From: Clostridiales bacterium
GTDB taxonomy: Bacteria; Bacillota; Clostridia; Saccharofermentanales; Saccharofermentanaceae
Reading direction: 5' to 3'
Length of the DNA stretch: 64,000 nt
Assembly (NCBI GenBank): GCA_017961235.1
Contig: JAGCXQ010000062.1
Location: 79,052-143,051 of the forward strand
Each line of letters opens with the position of its first letter. Position 1 is the stretch's first letter. Below are positions 17,830 through 27,017 of this stretch, in pieces. The position numbers were made by a program, and so were the translations under genes. The notes beneath the pieces were generated by a model. The model searched no databases and was not told the DNA's origin. It saw nothing but the letters and a program-made list of their open reading frames with translations.

Positions 17830-18459
17830 TCAAACCTCCGCCATAATGCTGTATAGTTTTTCATTAAAATCTTCACCGGACAAGGAGAAGATCTCATTAC
17901 TCTCGTTTTCCTCATACACAACGCCATCTGTCTCAACAAATGTCGCGATTAGGTTCTTCACATCGAGTTCTGTATTCTTTGCCACAAAAACTCGAGAGAC
18001 CACATTCTCATCATATTTGATATATGCTTTTTTCGATTCTGCTTCATAATCTTTCGGAAGAATGGAAGATACAAGATTCCGGATATCATCTGTTTTAACT
18101 TCTGAGAACTCATAGCCGTTGTTGACTTTTTTTGCCATCGTTATTTTGTCATCTAAAAAGTGAAAACGGTATGCGTTGTTAGATTCTTTTTCTCCGAAGA
18201 TATCGATATCCAGAGATGACTCTTTCTTACCGAAGTACAGCGGTTTAACAAGTTCTTCGACTTCCGGCTTGATCGTCGTATTCCCTGAGAAATCCTCATC
18301 CAGGATCTCAAGCGATACGAGCTGATTGGTAACGTCGAAGAGCCAATTTGTATTATCATCACGAGTCGAAGCCGTAATATAGTAAAAATCCAGATATTCG
18401 GCTTTCATTATATAGGCCAATGCATAGATCTGATCAGCCGTAAGAACTAATTTATCCAT
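17830..18459 (-). CDS. T7SS chaperone-like protein, paralogue of the 4014-4766 product
   Basis: 209-residue cytosolic protein opening MDKLVLTADQIYALAYIM, matching in pattern the opening of the chaperone-like gene downstream of essC but shorter and more acidic. AGAGGT precedes the ATG. It is the first gene of the cargo cassette, after the WXG100 copy B terminator, and is followed by three WXG-like genes, the effector and the immunity candidate. An EspG-like role, holding cassette-specific substrates for EssC, is plausible but inferred. Confidence 0.6.
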   Translation of the reverse strand: MDKLVLTADQIYALAYIMKAEYLDFYYITASTRDDNTNWLFDVTNQLVSLEILDEDFSGNTTIKPEVEELVKPLYFGKKESSLDIDIFGEKESNNAYRFHFLDDKITMAKKVNNGYEFSEVKTDDIRNLVSSILPKDYEAESKKAYIKYDENVVSRVFVAKNTELDVKNLIATFVETDGVVYEENESNEIFSLSGEDFNEKLYSIMAEV

Positions 18460-18501
18460 AATTACCTCTTGAAATCACATAGAAACCCGAAAAACGGGTA
18501 C

Positions 18502-18532
18502 AAAAAGCCGGCAGGAGACCGCTCCTGCCGGC
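18502..18532 (-). terminator. Rho-independent terminator after WXG100 copy B
   Basis: Perfect 11-bp GC-rich stem GCCGGCAGGAG / CTCCTGCCGGC with a 4-base loop, followed on the minus strand by TTTTT. It would separate the abundant WXG100 message from the cargo cassette, which then depends on read-through or on an unseen promoter. Confidence 0.9.
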
Positions 18533-18540
18533 CCGGAAAA

Positions 18541-18840
18541 TTAACCGCCGAAGCTGTTGATAGAGCTTGCGAGAGAAGCGTCGCTCTCCTGCATTCTAGC
18601 TGCAGTAGTATTCATCAGATTTGCATAATCTTCGATCATCTGAGAGAATGCCTGGAATGTGGACTGCATGCTCTCGTACTTTGCTACGAATGCATCCTGT
18701 GCATCACCTTTCCAAATCTCGTTAAGACCAAGAATAAGAGTTCTCATTCTTACCATTGCCTGATCGTGATCATCTTTGATGCTACGAAGCTCTGTTGCCT
18801 TTCCGTTAAGAAGATCCGGAGTTACCTGAATAAGTGCCAT
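18541..18840 (-). CDS. WXG100 family T7SS protein (EsxA-like), copy B
   Basis: 99-residue WXG100 protein with the IWKGDAQDAF turn. It differs from copy A at scattered positions, mostly in the second helix and C-terminus (MIEDYANLMNTTAARMQ against MLEQYAVLMNTSAAKMQ), while the middle is almost identical in DNA. AAAGGCGG lies before the ATG. A strong terminator follows at once. The two copies flank the effector cassette as direct repeats about 3.9 kb apart, which would allow cassette loss or exchange by homologous recombination (inference). Confidence 0.95.
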   Translation of the reverse strand: MALIQVTPDLLNGKATELRSIKDDHDQAMVRMRTLILGLNEIWKGDAQDAFVAKYESMQSTFQAFSQMIEDYANLMNTTAARMQESDASLASSINSFGG

Positions 18841-18888
18841 AGTTTTTACCGCCTTTCTTGGTACCGTGTACCGTTAATCTATGGCTCT

Positions 18889-18951
18889 ATTGTATCGTTC
18901 AGATTTTTGTGTGCGCATTGGAAAATTACATAAATCGCCTCAAAAATTACA
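18889..18951 (-). promoter_or_regulatory. WXG100 copy B promoter with LytTR-type direct repeats
   Basis: Minus-strand TACAAT -10 box (18889-18894) with no consensus -35. Upstream lie two direct repeats, plus-strand AATTACA at 18925-18931 and 18946-18952, period 21 bp, the proximal one starting 31 bp from the -10. Geometry and flanks (AATGCGCA next to the proximal repeat, GGC between repeats) equal those of copy A. Confidence 0.7.
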
Positions 18952-18978
18952 TCGTTTAAAAATCGTTAACATTTTGGA

Positions 18979-19692
18979 TCACATGGCGTCCGGATTCTCT
19001 CTGAATACTTCGTACCTATCCCGGACATCAGTAAATCTGGACTGGCTGATCGGTATCGGAGAGCCGTTTTTCAAGATGAAATTGTTCTTTTGGAATACAC
19101 GGATACAATCCATGTTGACGATATAACTCTGATGGCATCGGAGGAAAGAAGCATCCAGAAGATCCTCGATCTGATCAAGTCTGCAATACATCTCCACATC
19201 CTGATTGATCGTATGGATCGTGACAAGTCTTTTAGAACTTTCAATATATAAAATATCACGGCATACGAAGTGATATACTCTTCCCGATTTTTTCAGTGTA
19301 AGTGCTTTTCGATCAACAAGATCCAGTTTTTCCTTACAACGTTCAATAGCGATCTTAAGCAGATCTTCCTGCACTGGTTTATTAAGGAAATAAACAGGTG
19401 AAGCACGGAAAATATCCTGTGCATACTTATGGTGAACGCTCTCAAAGATCACCTGTGTATTCGGATTTGTTTTTTTAATATCCTCAGCGATATCGATGCC
19501 GCTGAAATCACGGACTTCCGTATCGATGATCAGGATATCCAGATCCGCCTGCCGGGTAAGAGCATTTCTCATAACGAGACGAGGGTTATCAGTTACAAAG
19601 ATCTCAAATTCACCGGGAAAATCGGAACGAAGAAGTTTCTCGATCTGTATTCCTGTGGAAAGCTGATGGTCACAAATAATCACGTTATACAT
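18979..19692 (-). CDS. LytTR-family response regulator
   Basis: 237-residue two-domain regulator. The receiver domain (residues 1-125) has Asp8, the phospho-acceptor Asp57 (DILIIDTEV) and Lys in NKPVQED. The C-terminal LytTR DNA-binding domain (about 140-235) shows LYIESSKRLVTIHT and FLRCHQSYIVNMDCI. The ATG preceded by AAGGAG is used. No sensor histidine kinase is visible in the window. It lies 17 bp after the sensor-GGDEF-EAL gene and just upstream of the WXG100 copy B promoter, whose 21-bp spaced repeats fit LytTR binding, so it is the best candidate regulator of the T7SS substrates. Confidence 0.92.
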   Translation of the reverse strand: MYNVIICDHQLSTGIQIEKLLRSDFPGEFEIFVTDNPRLVMRNALTRQADLDILIIDTEVRDFSGIDIAEDIKKTNPNTQVIFESVHHKYAQDIFRASPVYFLNKPVQEDLLKIAIERCKEKLDLVDRKALTLKKSGRVYHFVCRDILYIESSKRLVTIHTINQDVEMYCRLDQIEDLLDASFLRCHQSYIVNMDCIRVFQKNNFILKNGSPIPISQSRFTDVRDRYEVFRENPDAM

Positions 19693-19708
19693 ATGAACTC
19701 CTTGATCT

Positions 19709-22417
19709 CTATGAAACAGTTTCCTGGTATTTGATCGCGGCATACATGCGGATCGCATCGGCGGCTCGTTGCCCTACCGACTGGAGCATCACTTTTTCCG
19801 GCTTTGCCGTGAAGTATCCCTGGATCAGATCCGCCCCGAGCATGATGACCGTCATCAGTTCGTCTTCAGTCTCGACTCCCTCGGCAAGCGCGAGGATATC
19901 GTTATCATGTGCAAAATCGATGATATCTTTCACGAAGTGCTGTTTCTGCGGACTGTCCTCGATCATGGCGATCAGGGATCGGTCGATCTTCACATAATTG
20001 GGCTGATAACGGAGGAGGTTCGAGACATTCGAATAACCTGTTCCGTAGTCATCAACTGCCGTCTTGATCCCCAGTTTCTCACAGACTTCCTTTAGTTTAT
20101 CCAGCGCCTCATCCGAGATCTCGCTGTGCTCTGTCAGCTCGACAACGATGGAGTCCGGATGCTCCTGAAGATACTCTTCCAGAACGCGGATATCCTCTTC
20201 ACCGAGCATGCAGCCCGGGATCGAGTTAATGAATATCTTCTTGCCATCCGACAGCTTCGAAATATTCTTCTTCATCTCAGAGATCACATTATGGAACGTT
20301 GCCTTCTCCACATCGTAGAGACGGTCATAGTACTCCGCATATCTTAAGATCGACATCGGCGACATATACGGTGTGACATCCGCGCGCATCAGTGCCTCAT
20401 ATCCGTAGATCTTTACCGTGCGTACATCGATGATCGGCTGGAAATGATAGAAGAGTTTGTTATCATCGAGGATCTCGCTGACGAGCCTTGCTTCCTTCAT
20501 CTCTTCCTCGCTCAGTTCACATTTTCCGAGGAGCTTCAGGTCGTTTGCCTTATCCGTATTTTTCTTGCTGATCGCAAGATTGACCAGTCGTTCGAGTTCT
20601 TCCGATGACTTCGGGCTGCCACACTGAATACCGTAGAAAAGATCGATGTCATACGGCGCCTCCGAATCGCACATGCGCTCTCGGATCATCTTCATAAGCT
20701 TATCTTTCTCAGCGAGCATCTCACTATCATCTGGGCTTCTCGTGATACGAAGTGCAACCATCTCATCATTTCCGACGCGGAAGCACATGCAGTTTCTGCT
20801 GGAGAAAACGTTTTCCAGGACACTGGCCATCGTAAAGATCGCGTTGTCTCCTTCTTTACGTCCATAGGTCCCGTTTATATTCGCGATGTTCTTGATATCG
20901 ACCGCCAGCGCGCCCAGGTAGCCGCCGTTATTTTTCATCAGGTGCAGAAGCGTCTCTGCTCTCTCAAGGAATCCCAGATAATTCGGAAGTCCGGTCAGGC
21001 TATCCGTCGTGATGCCGGTCTTGGCGATCGTATTACTGCCGATCAGTTCGTCCGAACGCTTGTAGCACTCGATGCCGCGGCTGACAGATCGAAGCCATGC
21101 GCGGTACTCCTGTGTGATGATCTTCTCTTTATTTCCGTAGCTGACCACCGCATATCCAAAAGCACTTTCCTGATAATACAGTGGCATGAAACAGAAGCCC
21201 GCGGGCTTTTCGCGCTTCTCATACAGTTCCGGGAGCATCATCTTCTTATCAAAGTATGTATCTGCAAGGATCTTATCATTGCCGTCCGAACCGCTCCTAA
21301 TGACCTGCATGATCCGGTCCTCGAAGCCTTCTCCGGCTTCTCCGAGCTTCGGATTCAGGCACAGGCTGAAGCTCTCATATCCGTGGATATAATTCAAAGA
21401 GACGAAGATCGTGCTGATCAGGCCGGTAAAAGAGGACTGTGCAAGGAGGTCCTCATCCATCTGGTTTAAAGGAGAGAACATCGATCTAAGCGACAGGTCG
21501 GTATCCCAGCTGTCTCTGGTATAGTATCTGGGCTTGGCGCTGTCACAGTTACATCCGCAGCTTCCGCCGATAAACATCTCCATATCGGACTCGATCTTCG
21601 GATCGATTCTCCCGGTGATCAGTTCATGTACTCGAAGTGCGGCATTCTGTCCGAGGTTATAGGAATCAAGTGCCGTCGATGTCAGCGGCACCGGTGCATG
21701 TCTTCCCTCCTGATTGCAGTCGCATCCGACGACCGCGATATCTTCCGGGATCGACAGGCCCTTCTCGATCAGACGTTTCGCCAGACCCAGCGCCATATAG
21801 TCGTTCGCACAGGCGACCGCTTCCGGCAGCACGCCGTCTCCGGCGGTCAGGCTGTCCGCGAGGCTTTCTCCGCTGGTATACCAGAAATCGCCGAAGAAGA
21901 TACGGTCTTCGTTGACTTCGATCCCGTGCTCACGGAGCGCATCTTTATACGCATTCACCCGCTGGATCGAGTGCGGATGCCAGGATTTTCCGGAAAGGAA
22001 AGCAATATCCCGCATGCCGTGTTTCTCGATCAGATGCGAGATGACAGCCTTTTCCGGGGCATAATTATCGATATGGATCGAAGGATAATACTGACTTTCT
22101 TTATCTACGAAAAGCACCGGTCCCTTATAATTTGCGCGAAGGTCCTGCTCGATACGCTCCACCGCACCCTCGGTCTGGATGGTATCTGCCATCACGACCA
22201 CGGCATCAAACTTGTCGTAGGATACCAGACCGAAGATCGATGTCTCACCGATACAGCGCGCCGGACTGTTCTGGTACTTGATATACATCGCAAACATGCA
22301 TACGTCGTAATCCCTGGCAAAAGCCTCCTTCAGGAAGCCCTTGAGGAACCGCTCGTGATAGTATTCTTCGGGCTGTCCAAGCAGCACCGCAATCCTTTTT
22401 CTACACATGTTTGACAT
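19709..22417 (-). CDS. LacI-type ligand-binding domain fused to GGDEF and EAL domains
   Basis: 902-residue cytosolic c-di-GMP protein. Residues about 8-290 form a periplasmic-binding-protein/LacI-like sensor without HTH (KRIAVLLGQPEEYYHERF, then PEAVACANDYMALGLA and IPEDIAVVGCD). A linker region follows, then a GGDEF domain (about 460-610) with a degenerate GNDEM site, and an EAL domain (about 640-890) with EALMRA, VELTEHSEI, DDYGTGYSN, VKIDRSLI and ALAEGVETEDE intact. So it is probably a phosphodiesterase with a ligand sensor. The near overlap with the LytTR gene suggests joint expression and a link between c-di-GMP and T7SS control. Confidence 0.9.
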   Translation of the reverse strand: MSNMCRKRIAVLLGQPEEYYHERFLKGFLKEAFARDYDVCMFAMYIKYQNSPARCIGETSIFGLVSYDKFDAVVVMADTIQTEGAVERIEQDLRANYKGPVLFVDKESQYYPSIHIDNYAPEKAVISHLIEKHGMRDIAFLSGKSWHPHSIQRVNAYKDALREHGIEVNEDRIFFGDFWYTSGESLADSLTAGDGVLPEAVACANDYMALGLAKRLIEKGLSIPEDIAVVGCDCNQEGRHAPVPLTSTALDSYNLGQNAALRVHELITGRIDPKIESDMEMFIGGSCGCNCDSAKPRYYTRDSWDTDLSLRSMFSPLNQMDEDLLAQSSFTGLISTIFVSLNYIHGYESFSLCLNPKLGEAGEGFEDRIMQVIRSGSDGNDKILADTYFDKKMMLPELYEKREKPAGFCFMPLYYQESAFGYAVVSYGNKEKIITQEYRAWLRSVSRGIECYKRSDELIGSNTIAKTGITTDSLTGLPNYLGFLERAETLLHLMKNNGGYLGALAVDIKNIANINGTYGRKEGDNAIFTMASVLENVFSSRNCMCFRVGNDEMVALRITRSPDDSEMLAEKDKLMKMIRERMCDSEAPYDIDLFYGIQCGSPKSSEELERLVNLAISKKNTDKANDLKLLGKCELSEEEMKEARLVSEILDDNKLFYHFQPIIDVRTVKIYGYEALMRADVTPYMSPMSILRYAEYYDRLYDVEKATFHNVISEMKKNISKLSDGKKIFINSIPGCMLGEEDIRVLEEYLQEHPDSIVVELTEHSEISDEALDKLKEVCEKLGIKTAVDDYGTGYSNVSNLLRYQPNYVKIDRSLIAMIEDSPQKQHFVKDIIDFAHDNDILALAEGVETEDELMTVIMLGADLIQGYFTAKPEKVMLQSVGQRAADAIRMYAAIKYQETVS

Positions 22418-22488
22418 ATATATATTTTAATTCTTCTCCTATAAAATCGCAATTTTCTTAGACAACTATTCACAAATACTTTTCACTA

Positions 22489-22517
22489 TTGACAAGATTA
22501 TTACCGAGTGGCATAAT
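22489..22517 (+). promoter_or_regulatory. Sigma-A type promoter of the SPFH gene
   Basis: TTGACA (22489-22494), 17-bp spacer, CATAAT (22512-22517). Transcription would start about 105 bp before the SPFH start codon. Confidence 0.8.
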
Positions 22518-22526
22518 CATCACGAT

Positions 22527-22548
22527 GATATCAATTTGATATCAATTT
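22527..22548. repeat. Tandem 11-bp repeat, possible operator
   Basis: Two abutting copies of GATATCAATTT immediately after the SPFH promoter, about where transcription begins. The junction also contains the palindrome TTGATATCAA. Position suggests an operator; the regulator is unknown, though a ribbon-helix-helix protein is encoded in the same transcript. Confidence 0.5.
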
Positions 22549-22630
22549 ACATCAAGCAGAATCGTGGCTCGGCAAGTGCTTTTCGAAAGGGAGCGGAAAG
22601 ATCTGCGTCACATGAAAGGATGAAAAGACT

Positions 22631-23686
22631 ATGAAAAACATGAACATTCAAGAGAAAGAATTAAAAGGCAGAAAGATCGGCGGACTGGTCCTGTTTCTGA
22701 CGATCGTCCTCACGATAGCCGCTATTGCCGGCATGATCCTCTGTGGAGTGAACGGAGGCGAAGATGGCCCGACACCTCCATGGCTCTTCATCCTTTGTAT
22801 CATTTATCTGTGCATCGGATGGATCCCGCTCCTGGGACTTAAGGTCTTAAAGCCGAACGAGGCACTCGTTCTGACGCTCTTCGGTAAATATGTCGGCACG
22901 CTCAAGGGCGATGGTTTCTTCTATGTAAACCCCTTCTGCACCGCATTTAACCCGGCAGCCGGCACCAAGCTCGGACAGAGCGGTGATGTTACACCGAAGA
23001 GCTCTTCCATCCTCGCCGCTGCAGCTGCAGCCAGCACAGGAACTTCCGCTGCTACCACCATGGAGATGGTCTCCCGTAAGATCTCTCTTAAGGTCATGAC
23101 TCTTTCCAACAGCAAGCAGAAAGTCAACGACGTACTCGGTAACCCGGTTGAGATCGCCGTCGCAGTTATGTGGAAGGTCTCCGATACCGCAAAGGCAGTA
23201 TTTAACGTAGATAACTTTAAGGAGTATCTGTCACTTCAGTGCGATACCGCAGTAAGAAATGTCGTTAAGGTCTATCCTTACGACGTAACAGATAACGTAG
23301 ATACCACCGGTGACGGCGAGGCGGATGACGGCTCCCTCAGAGGTTCCACCGAGATCGTTGCCAACCGTATCAAGGAAGAGATCCAGAGCAAGGTCACAGA
23401 CGCAGGTCTCGAGATCGTCGATGCACGTATCACCTACCTCGCTTATGCACCGGAGATCGCTGCGGCGATGCTGCAGCGTCAGCAGGCTTCCGCGATCGTT
23501 GATGCCAGAAAGCTCATCGTTGATGGCGCCGTCGGCATGGTCGAGATGGCTCTGGAGAGATTGTCCGAGAAAAACACAGTCGAGCTGGACGAGGAGCGCA
23601 AGGCGGCAATGGTTTCTAACCTCCTGGTCGTACTGTGCGGCAATAAGGAAGCCCAGCCGGTCGTGAACTCCGGCAGCCTCTACTGA
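22631..23686 (+). CDS. SPFH/band 7 (prohibitin-like) membrane protein
   Basis: 351-residue protein with two N-terminal hydrophobic segments (about 18-38 and 51-70), followed by the SPFH domain beginning [21 protein letters not shown] and continuing through [23 protein letters not shown] and [30 protein letters not shown], which is characteristic of flotillin/prohibitin relatives. The Ala/Glu-rich C-terminal helix ([15 protein letters not shown]) should oligomerise. It probably scaffolds membrane microdomains. AAAGGA precedes the ATG. The small RHH gene and a membrane protein follow closely, indicating an operon. Confidence 0.9.
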   Translation: MKNMNIQEKELKGRKIGGLVLFLTIVLTIAAIAGMILCGVNGGEDGPTPPWLFILCIIYLCIGWIPLLGLKVLKPNEALVLTLFGKYVGTLKGDGFFYVNPFCTAFNPAAGTKLGQSGDVTPKSSSILAAAAAASTGTSAATTMEMVSRKISLKVMTLSNSKQKVNDVLGNPVEIAVAVMWKVSDTAKAVFNVDNFKEYLSLQCDTAVRNVVKVYPYDVTDNVDTTGDGEADDGSLRGSTEIVANRIKEEIQSKVTDAGLEIVDARITYLAYAPEIAAAMLQRQQASAIVDARKLIVDGAVGMVEMALERLSEKNTVELDEERKAAMVSNLLVVLCGNKEAQPVVNSGSLY

Positions 23687-23704
23687 TAAGAGGGTCTGGG
23701 CTTT

Positions 23705-23902
23705 ATGGCTGAGAAGAAACAGGTCCCGCTCCGGCTTTCGGCGCAGCTCTATGACGCCATCGCCGCGTGGGCCGAGGACGACTTCCGTTCCGTCAACGGA
23801 CAGATCGAATACCTCCTGACCGAGTGTGTCAGACAGAGAAAGAAAAATGGAAAATACGTGTCGGACGAGCTGGATAAACCGCTCGATATCGACATTAAGT
23901 AA
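23705..23902 (+). CDS. Ribbon-helix-helix (Arc-type) protein
   Basis: 65-residue protein: strand [19 protein letters not shown], then helix-turn-helix [23 protein letters not shown], the Arc/MetJ ribbon-helix-helix pattern. It starts 18 bp after the SPFH stop. Small Arc-like proteins encoded beside SPFH genes are common; whether it controls its own operon through the tandem GATATCAATTT repeat is unproven. Confidence 0.8.
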   Translation: MAEKKQVPLRLSAQLYDAIAAWAEDDFRSVNGQIEYLLTECVRQRKKNGKYVSDELDKPLDIDIK

Positions 23903-23914
23903 CACTAGGTAAAA

Positions 23915-25111
23915 ATGGAAACGAATAATAGTTTTTGGAGAAGAAGTGAGCCCTGGCAACAGGACATTATTCTCAAGCACATGAAGAAAAGACTCGGATT
24001 TACGAAAGCCGGCATCGTCCTTGCCGGCTTCACCTGTTTCTTCCTTTGCGGAGCGATCTCCTCGATCATTAGAAGTACGCAGGCAGGACAGATCGCCCTC
24101 TTTTTCATTCTGACATTTGCCACCGCCCTGATCGCGATAGCGATGCTCTCCCTCGGGGCAGAGTACATAAGGAAATTCAGATCCGGTGACTACTATGTCC
24201 GTGAGGTCATCGTCACTCAGAAAAGCGGTAGCGGCATGCAGCGATATATTTCTGTGAACACCCCGGAAGGTCAGGAGATGCTGATCGACATCAATTACCG
24301 GTTCTCGAAAGATCTATATACCGGTGCACGTGGTATGCTGGTCGCGCTTCCTAACCGGACGACACATGCGATCGATCAGAATTCCTATTTCTTTATCGAA
24401 GAAGAATTATATGCTCAATTGCAGAATGTTCAGACTCCGTCTCTCTCCGAACATGAGGCACTTCTTCCCTCTCTTAAGAAGGAAGCACGTCCCTGGAAGC
24501 TCCTGTTTTTCATCCCGCTCCTTCTGGCAAATATTCTCGGTGCGTATCAGATCCTGTTTGTGGAACCGGGGGATCTTATCGTCTTAATGATCATCAGTTT
24601 TTCTCTAACGCTCCTGTCTTTGGTCCTTCCCATCTATACGATCCGCAGGAACCGCGGGTACGGCCCGAAAGAGCCCCCGACACTTCTGTGGATAATCGTT
24701 ATAGTCGGTGAATTCTTGGTCGGGAATACTCCGCTAATGAAGCAGAGTGAGTTTTCAACAGGTATTACCGCCGGCATCACATGTGGATTTATCCTATTCA
24801 CGATCCTATATCTCGTTATGCTTCTTCAGATGACCGCGAGAAACCGCCGGCTCTCCAGAGCAGCGAAAAACCGCGACTATGAGATCGCTCCGGCATCTAT
24901 TCTTGAAAAATCGAGCGAGATATACGGCTCCGGAAGATCCTACTACAAGCAGTACTACCTGCATGTTCAGGACCAAACCGGAAAAGTCCGCCGCCTCCCC
25001 GCCACAAGAATGCGCACCAATAAAATGGAGATCGGGGAAAAGGGTACTCTGGTCCGGGTAAAGGATCAGAAAAATCCCACAAGACCGCCGGAATACTACT
25101 TTTTGAGATAA
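23915..25111 (+). CDS. Multi-pass membrane protein of unknown function
   Basis: 398-residue protein. Two N-terminal membrane segments (about 33-52 and 58-80), a soluble beta-rich region (about 90-190), a further group of four hydrophobic segments (about 200-325), then a cytosolic tail with an OB/SH3-like strand pattern (YYLHVQDQTGKVRRLPATRM, GEKGTLVRVKDQ). No family recognised. It follows the RHH gene by 12 bp with a weak ribosome site, so it is probably translated with it. A role with the SPFH protein in the membrane is inferred from gene order. Confidence 0.75.
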   Translation: METNNSFWRRSEPWQQDIILKHMKKRLGFTKAGIVLAGFTCFFLCGAISSIIRSTQAGQIALFFILTFATALIAIAMLSLGAEYIRKFRSGDYYVREVIVTQKSGSGMQRYISVNTPEGQEMLIDINYRFSKDLYTGARGMLVALPNRTTHAIDQNSYFFIEEELYAQLQNVQTPSLSEHEALLPSLKKEARPWKLLFFIPLLLANILGAYQILFVEPGDLIVLMIISFSLTLLSLVLPIYTIRRNRGYGPKEPPTLLWIIVIVGEFLVGNTPLMKQSEFSTGITAGITCGFILFTILYLVMLLQMTARNRRLSRAAKNRDYEIAPASILEKSSEIYGSGRSYYKQYYLHVQDQTGKVRRLPATRMRTNKMEIGEKGTLVRVKDQKNPTRPPEYYFLR

Positions 25112-25131
25112 GAGGATCCGGCACGGTTTCT

Positions 25132-26847
25132 TTAGCCGCCGTATGCGATATTATCGAAGACGTCAGTTTCCTTTACGCCACCGATATCTCCCATAGGCAC
25201 GGCATCCTCTGTCTCCGGGGCATTTAGGATATACTCGACCCAGGCATAGTAGTCATTCTCGTGATCTTTCGCTTTTGGCGGAGTGATCTTAAACAGCGCC
25301 TGATTTCCATCCTCATCGTATTCGATAAGTTCATACGTTGAGCCTTTCGGGATCTTCGTTTCTTTTCCTTTCGTCTTCGTTTCCATATCGAAAAGCACTG
25401 CCGGAAGCTCAACTTTGCTCGTATCTGTGAACCCATATTCGCCGTAATAATCCGATGTCGCCTGAGGAATGCCGTTGACGCCGATCACGTTCCAGTAACG
25501 GAACATTTGGCTGAGGCCTAAGAAATGCACGGTCTCAAGCTTTGTAAAGTGTGACGGATCCTGGCAGGTCGGGATTTCCCAGCCATTCATCGGGAATGGT
25601 ACACTTTTCTTAAGTGTTTCCATCGAAAGATCGTCATTTACGCGTACACAGTCAGCACCACCATCTGTTATAAGGTACATATATCTTCCATCATCTGCCT
25701 GGACGAAAGAATACCCGAACCACGAGGGGGCTTCATATTTCAGCTGCTGGTCATTAATGCTCAAGATACAGATCTCACTGCCTTCATCATTACTTGAATC
25801 CAGAGTCTTTTGGATGATCTCCAATTTTCCGTCGCCGTTGATATCCCAGTAAACAGGCTCCTCCGGATCCGCAGTGATGATGTAATACTCCGGGACATGT
25901 TCGAAGAGATCCAGATTGAACACTTCCGGATACCTATATACCGGAATGGAAAAGATGTCCAGATTTTCATAGTATTCCGCGTCCTGCTTCATCCGTACCT
26001 CGATCCGGTCATAGAAGAGCCGGAATTCCAGCTTGTCGTTTTCGATCAGATCATGACGTGTCTGCTCACAGGCCTTCTTCACATCATCCGTTATATCCAT
26101 ATACTCATCGTATCGGATCTCCTCCGAGAGGACTTTCTCGAAGAGGGCTTTATCCTTAACCACATCCGAAATCGTAAGTACCTTTCCGGTTTCAGCGGAT
26201 ATATTCACTACCGTGTCCACTCCGCCGGAAAAACTGCCACCGTCTTCCGCATCCGTTTCCGGACGAAGATAGTATCCGAAAGTGATCACCTTCGTATCCG
26301 CACGATAAAGATCTATTTCTAATTCATAGTATTCGCCTTCCACATCCGGATAAGATGACTCATCCAGATCCTTCAGTTCCTTGCATTTCTGGTCATAATT
26401 ATCGAGGGTCTTCTCGATCCAGGGACCCTGCAATGCGTCAAGCATCTCCTGGATCTTCGCATATTTCTCTCCTTCGATCCGAAGCTTATCCATCGAATAA
26501 CCGGTGCCGGGAACAATACTCACCAGGTCACCTTCCTCATCCTGCACAAAATCTTTATCGGTAAGCTCTCTCGGATAGAAATAGTCCTCCTCTGCCACCA
26601 CTTCAACCGGAAGATAGGCCAGATCCTGTTCGATCTTCACATCTATGTCCGGGACCTCTGTAACAGTTTCCGATACAGTCGTATCCTCACTCGAAGATGT
26701 CGGATCCTCTTTAACGGAATCAGATACTTCCGTGGAAGTATCACTCACTTGTAAACCTGAAGATTCTTCAGATTCATTCTTCTTACAGCCTGCTGAAAAA
26801 CAAATTGCTAGACTAAGCAGACACGCTACTTTTCGTTTCATACACAT
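25132..26847 (-). CDS. Large lipoprotein with possible DUF3298/RsiV-like region
   Basis: 571-residue exported lipoprotein: hydrophobic LLSLAICFSAGC lipobox, then a Ser/Thr/Glu-rich linker to about residue 65. Residues about 150-330 (FSGGVDTVVNISAETGKVLTISDVVKDKALFEKVLSEEI and following) resemble the DUF3298/RsiV fold found in surface and anti-sigma proteins. The later region (about 340-540) contains DINGDGKLEII, an EF-like calcium/VCBS-type element. Function unknown. It converges with the SPFH operon. Confidence 0.75.
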   Translation of the reverse strand: MCMKRKVACLLSLAICFSAGCKKNESEESSGLQVSDTSTEVSDSVKEDPTSSSEDTTVSETVTEVPDIDVKIEQDLAYLPVEVVAEEDYFYPRELTDKDFVQDEEGDLVSIVPGTGYSMDKLRIEGEKYAKIQEMLDALQGPWIEKTLDNYDQKCKELKDLDESSYPDVEGEYYELEIDLYRADTKVITFGYYLRPETDAEDGGSFSGGVDTVVNISAETGKVLTISDVVKDKALFEKVLSEEIRYDEYMDITDDVKKACEQTRHDLIENDKLEFRLFYDRIEVRMKQDAEYYENLDIFSIPVYRYPEVFNLDLFEHVPEYYIITADPEEPVYWDINGDGKLEIIQKTLDSSNDEGSEICILSINDQQLKYEAPSWFGYSFVQADDGRYMYLITDGGADCVRVNDDLSMETLKKSVPFPMNGWEIPTCQDPSHFTKLETVHFLGLSQMFRYWNVIGVNGIPQATSDYYGEYGFTDTSKVELPAVLFDMETKTKGKETKIPKGSTYELIEYDEDGNQALFKITPPKAKDHENDYYAWVEYILNAPETEDAVPMGDIGGVKETDVFDNIAYGG

Positions 26848-26982
26848 TTACCCAATGCCTTCCTTGTATTTTCCCAACATATTCATTCAAACACCTTTCT
26901 GATCGATTGGCAATAACATCTAATGAAATGTTCTCACCACAAGATTTCTATACCAGCCGTTGAATGCACGATCATCCCGTCA

Positions 26983-26991
26983 TGTTATAAT
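26983..26991 (+). promoter_or_regulatory. Extended -10 promoter
   Basis: TGTTATAAT (TGn plus TATAAT) 27 bp before the phosphodiesterase-like gene, without a good -35. The dispersed CGAAAAGCACTT word follows directly in the leader. Confidence 0.6.
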
Positions 26992-27017
26992 GTTCGAAAA
27001 GCACTTAGGAGGCGTCT

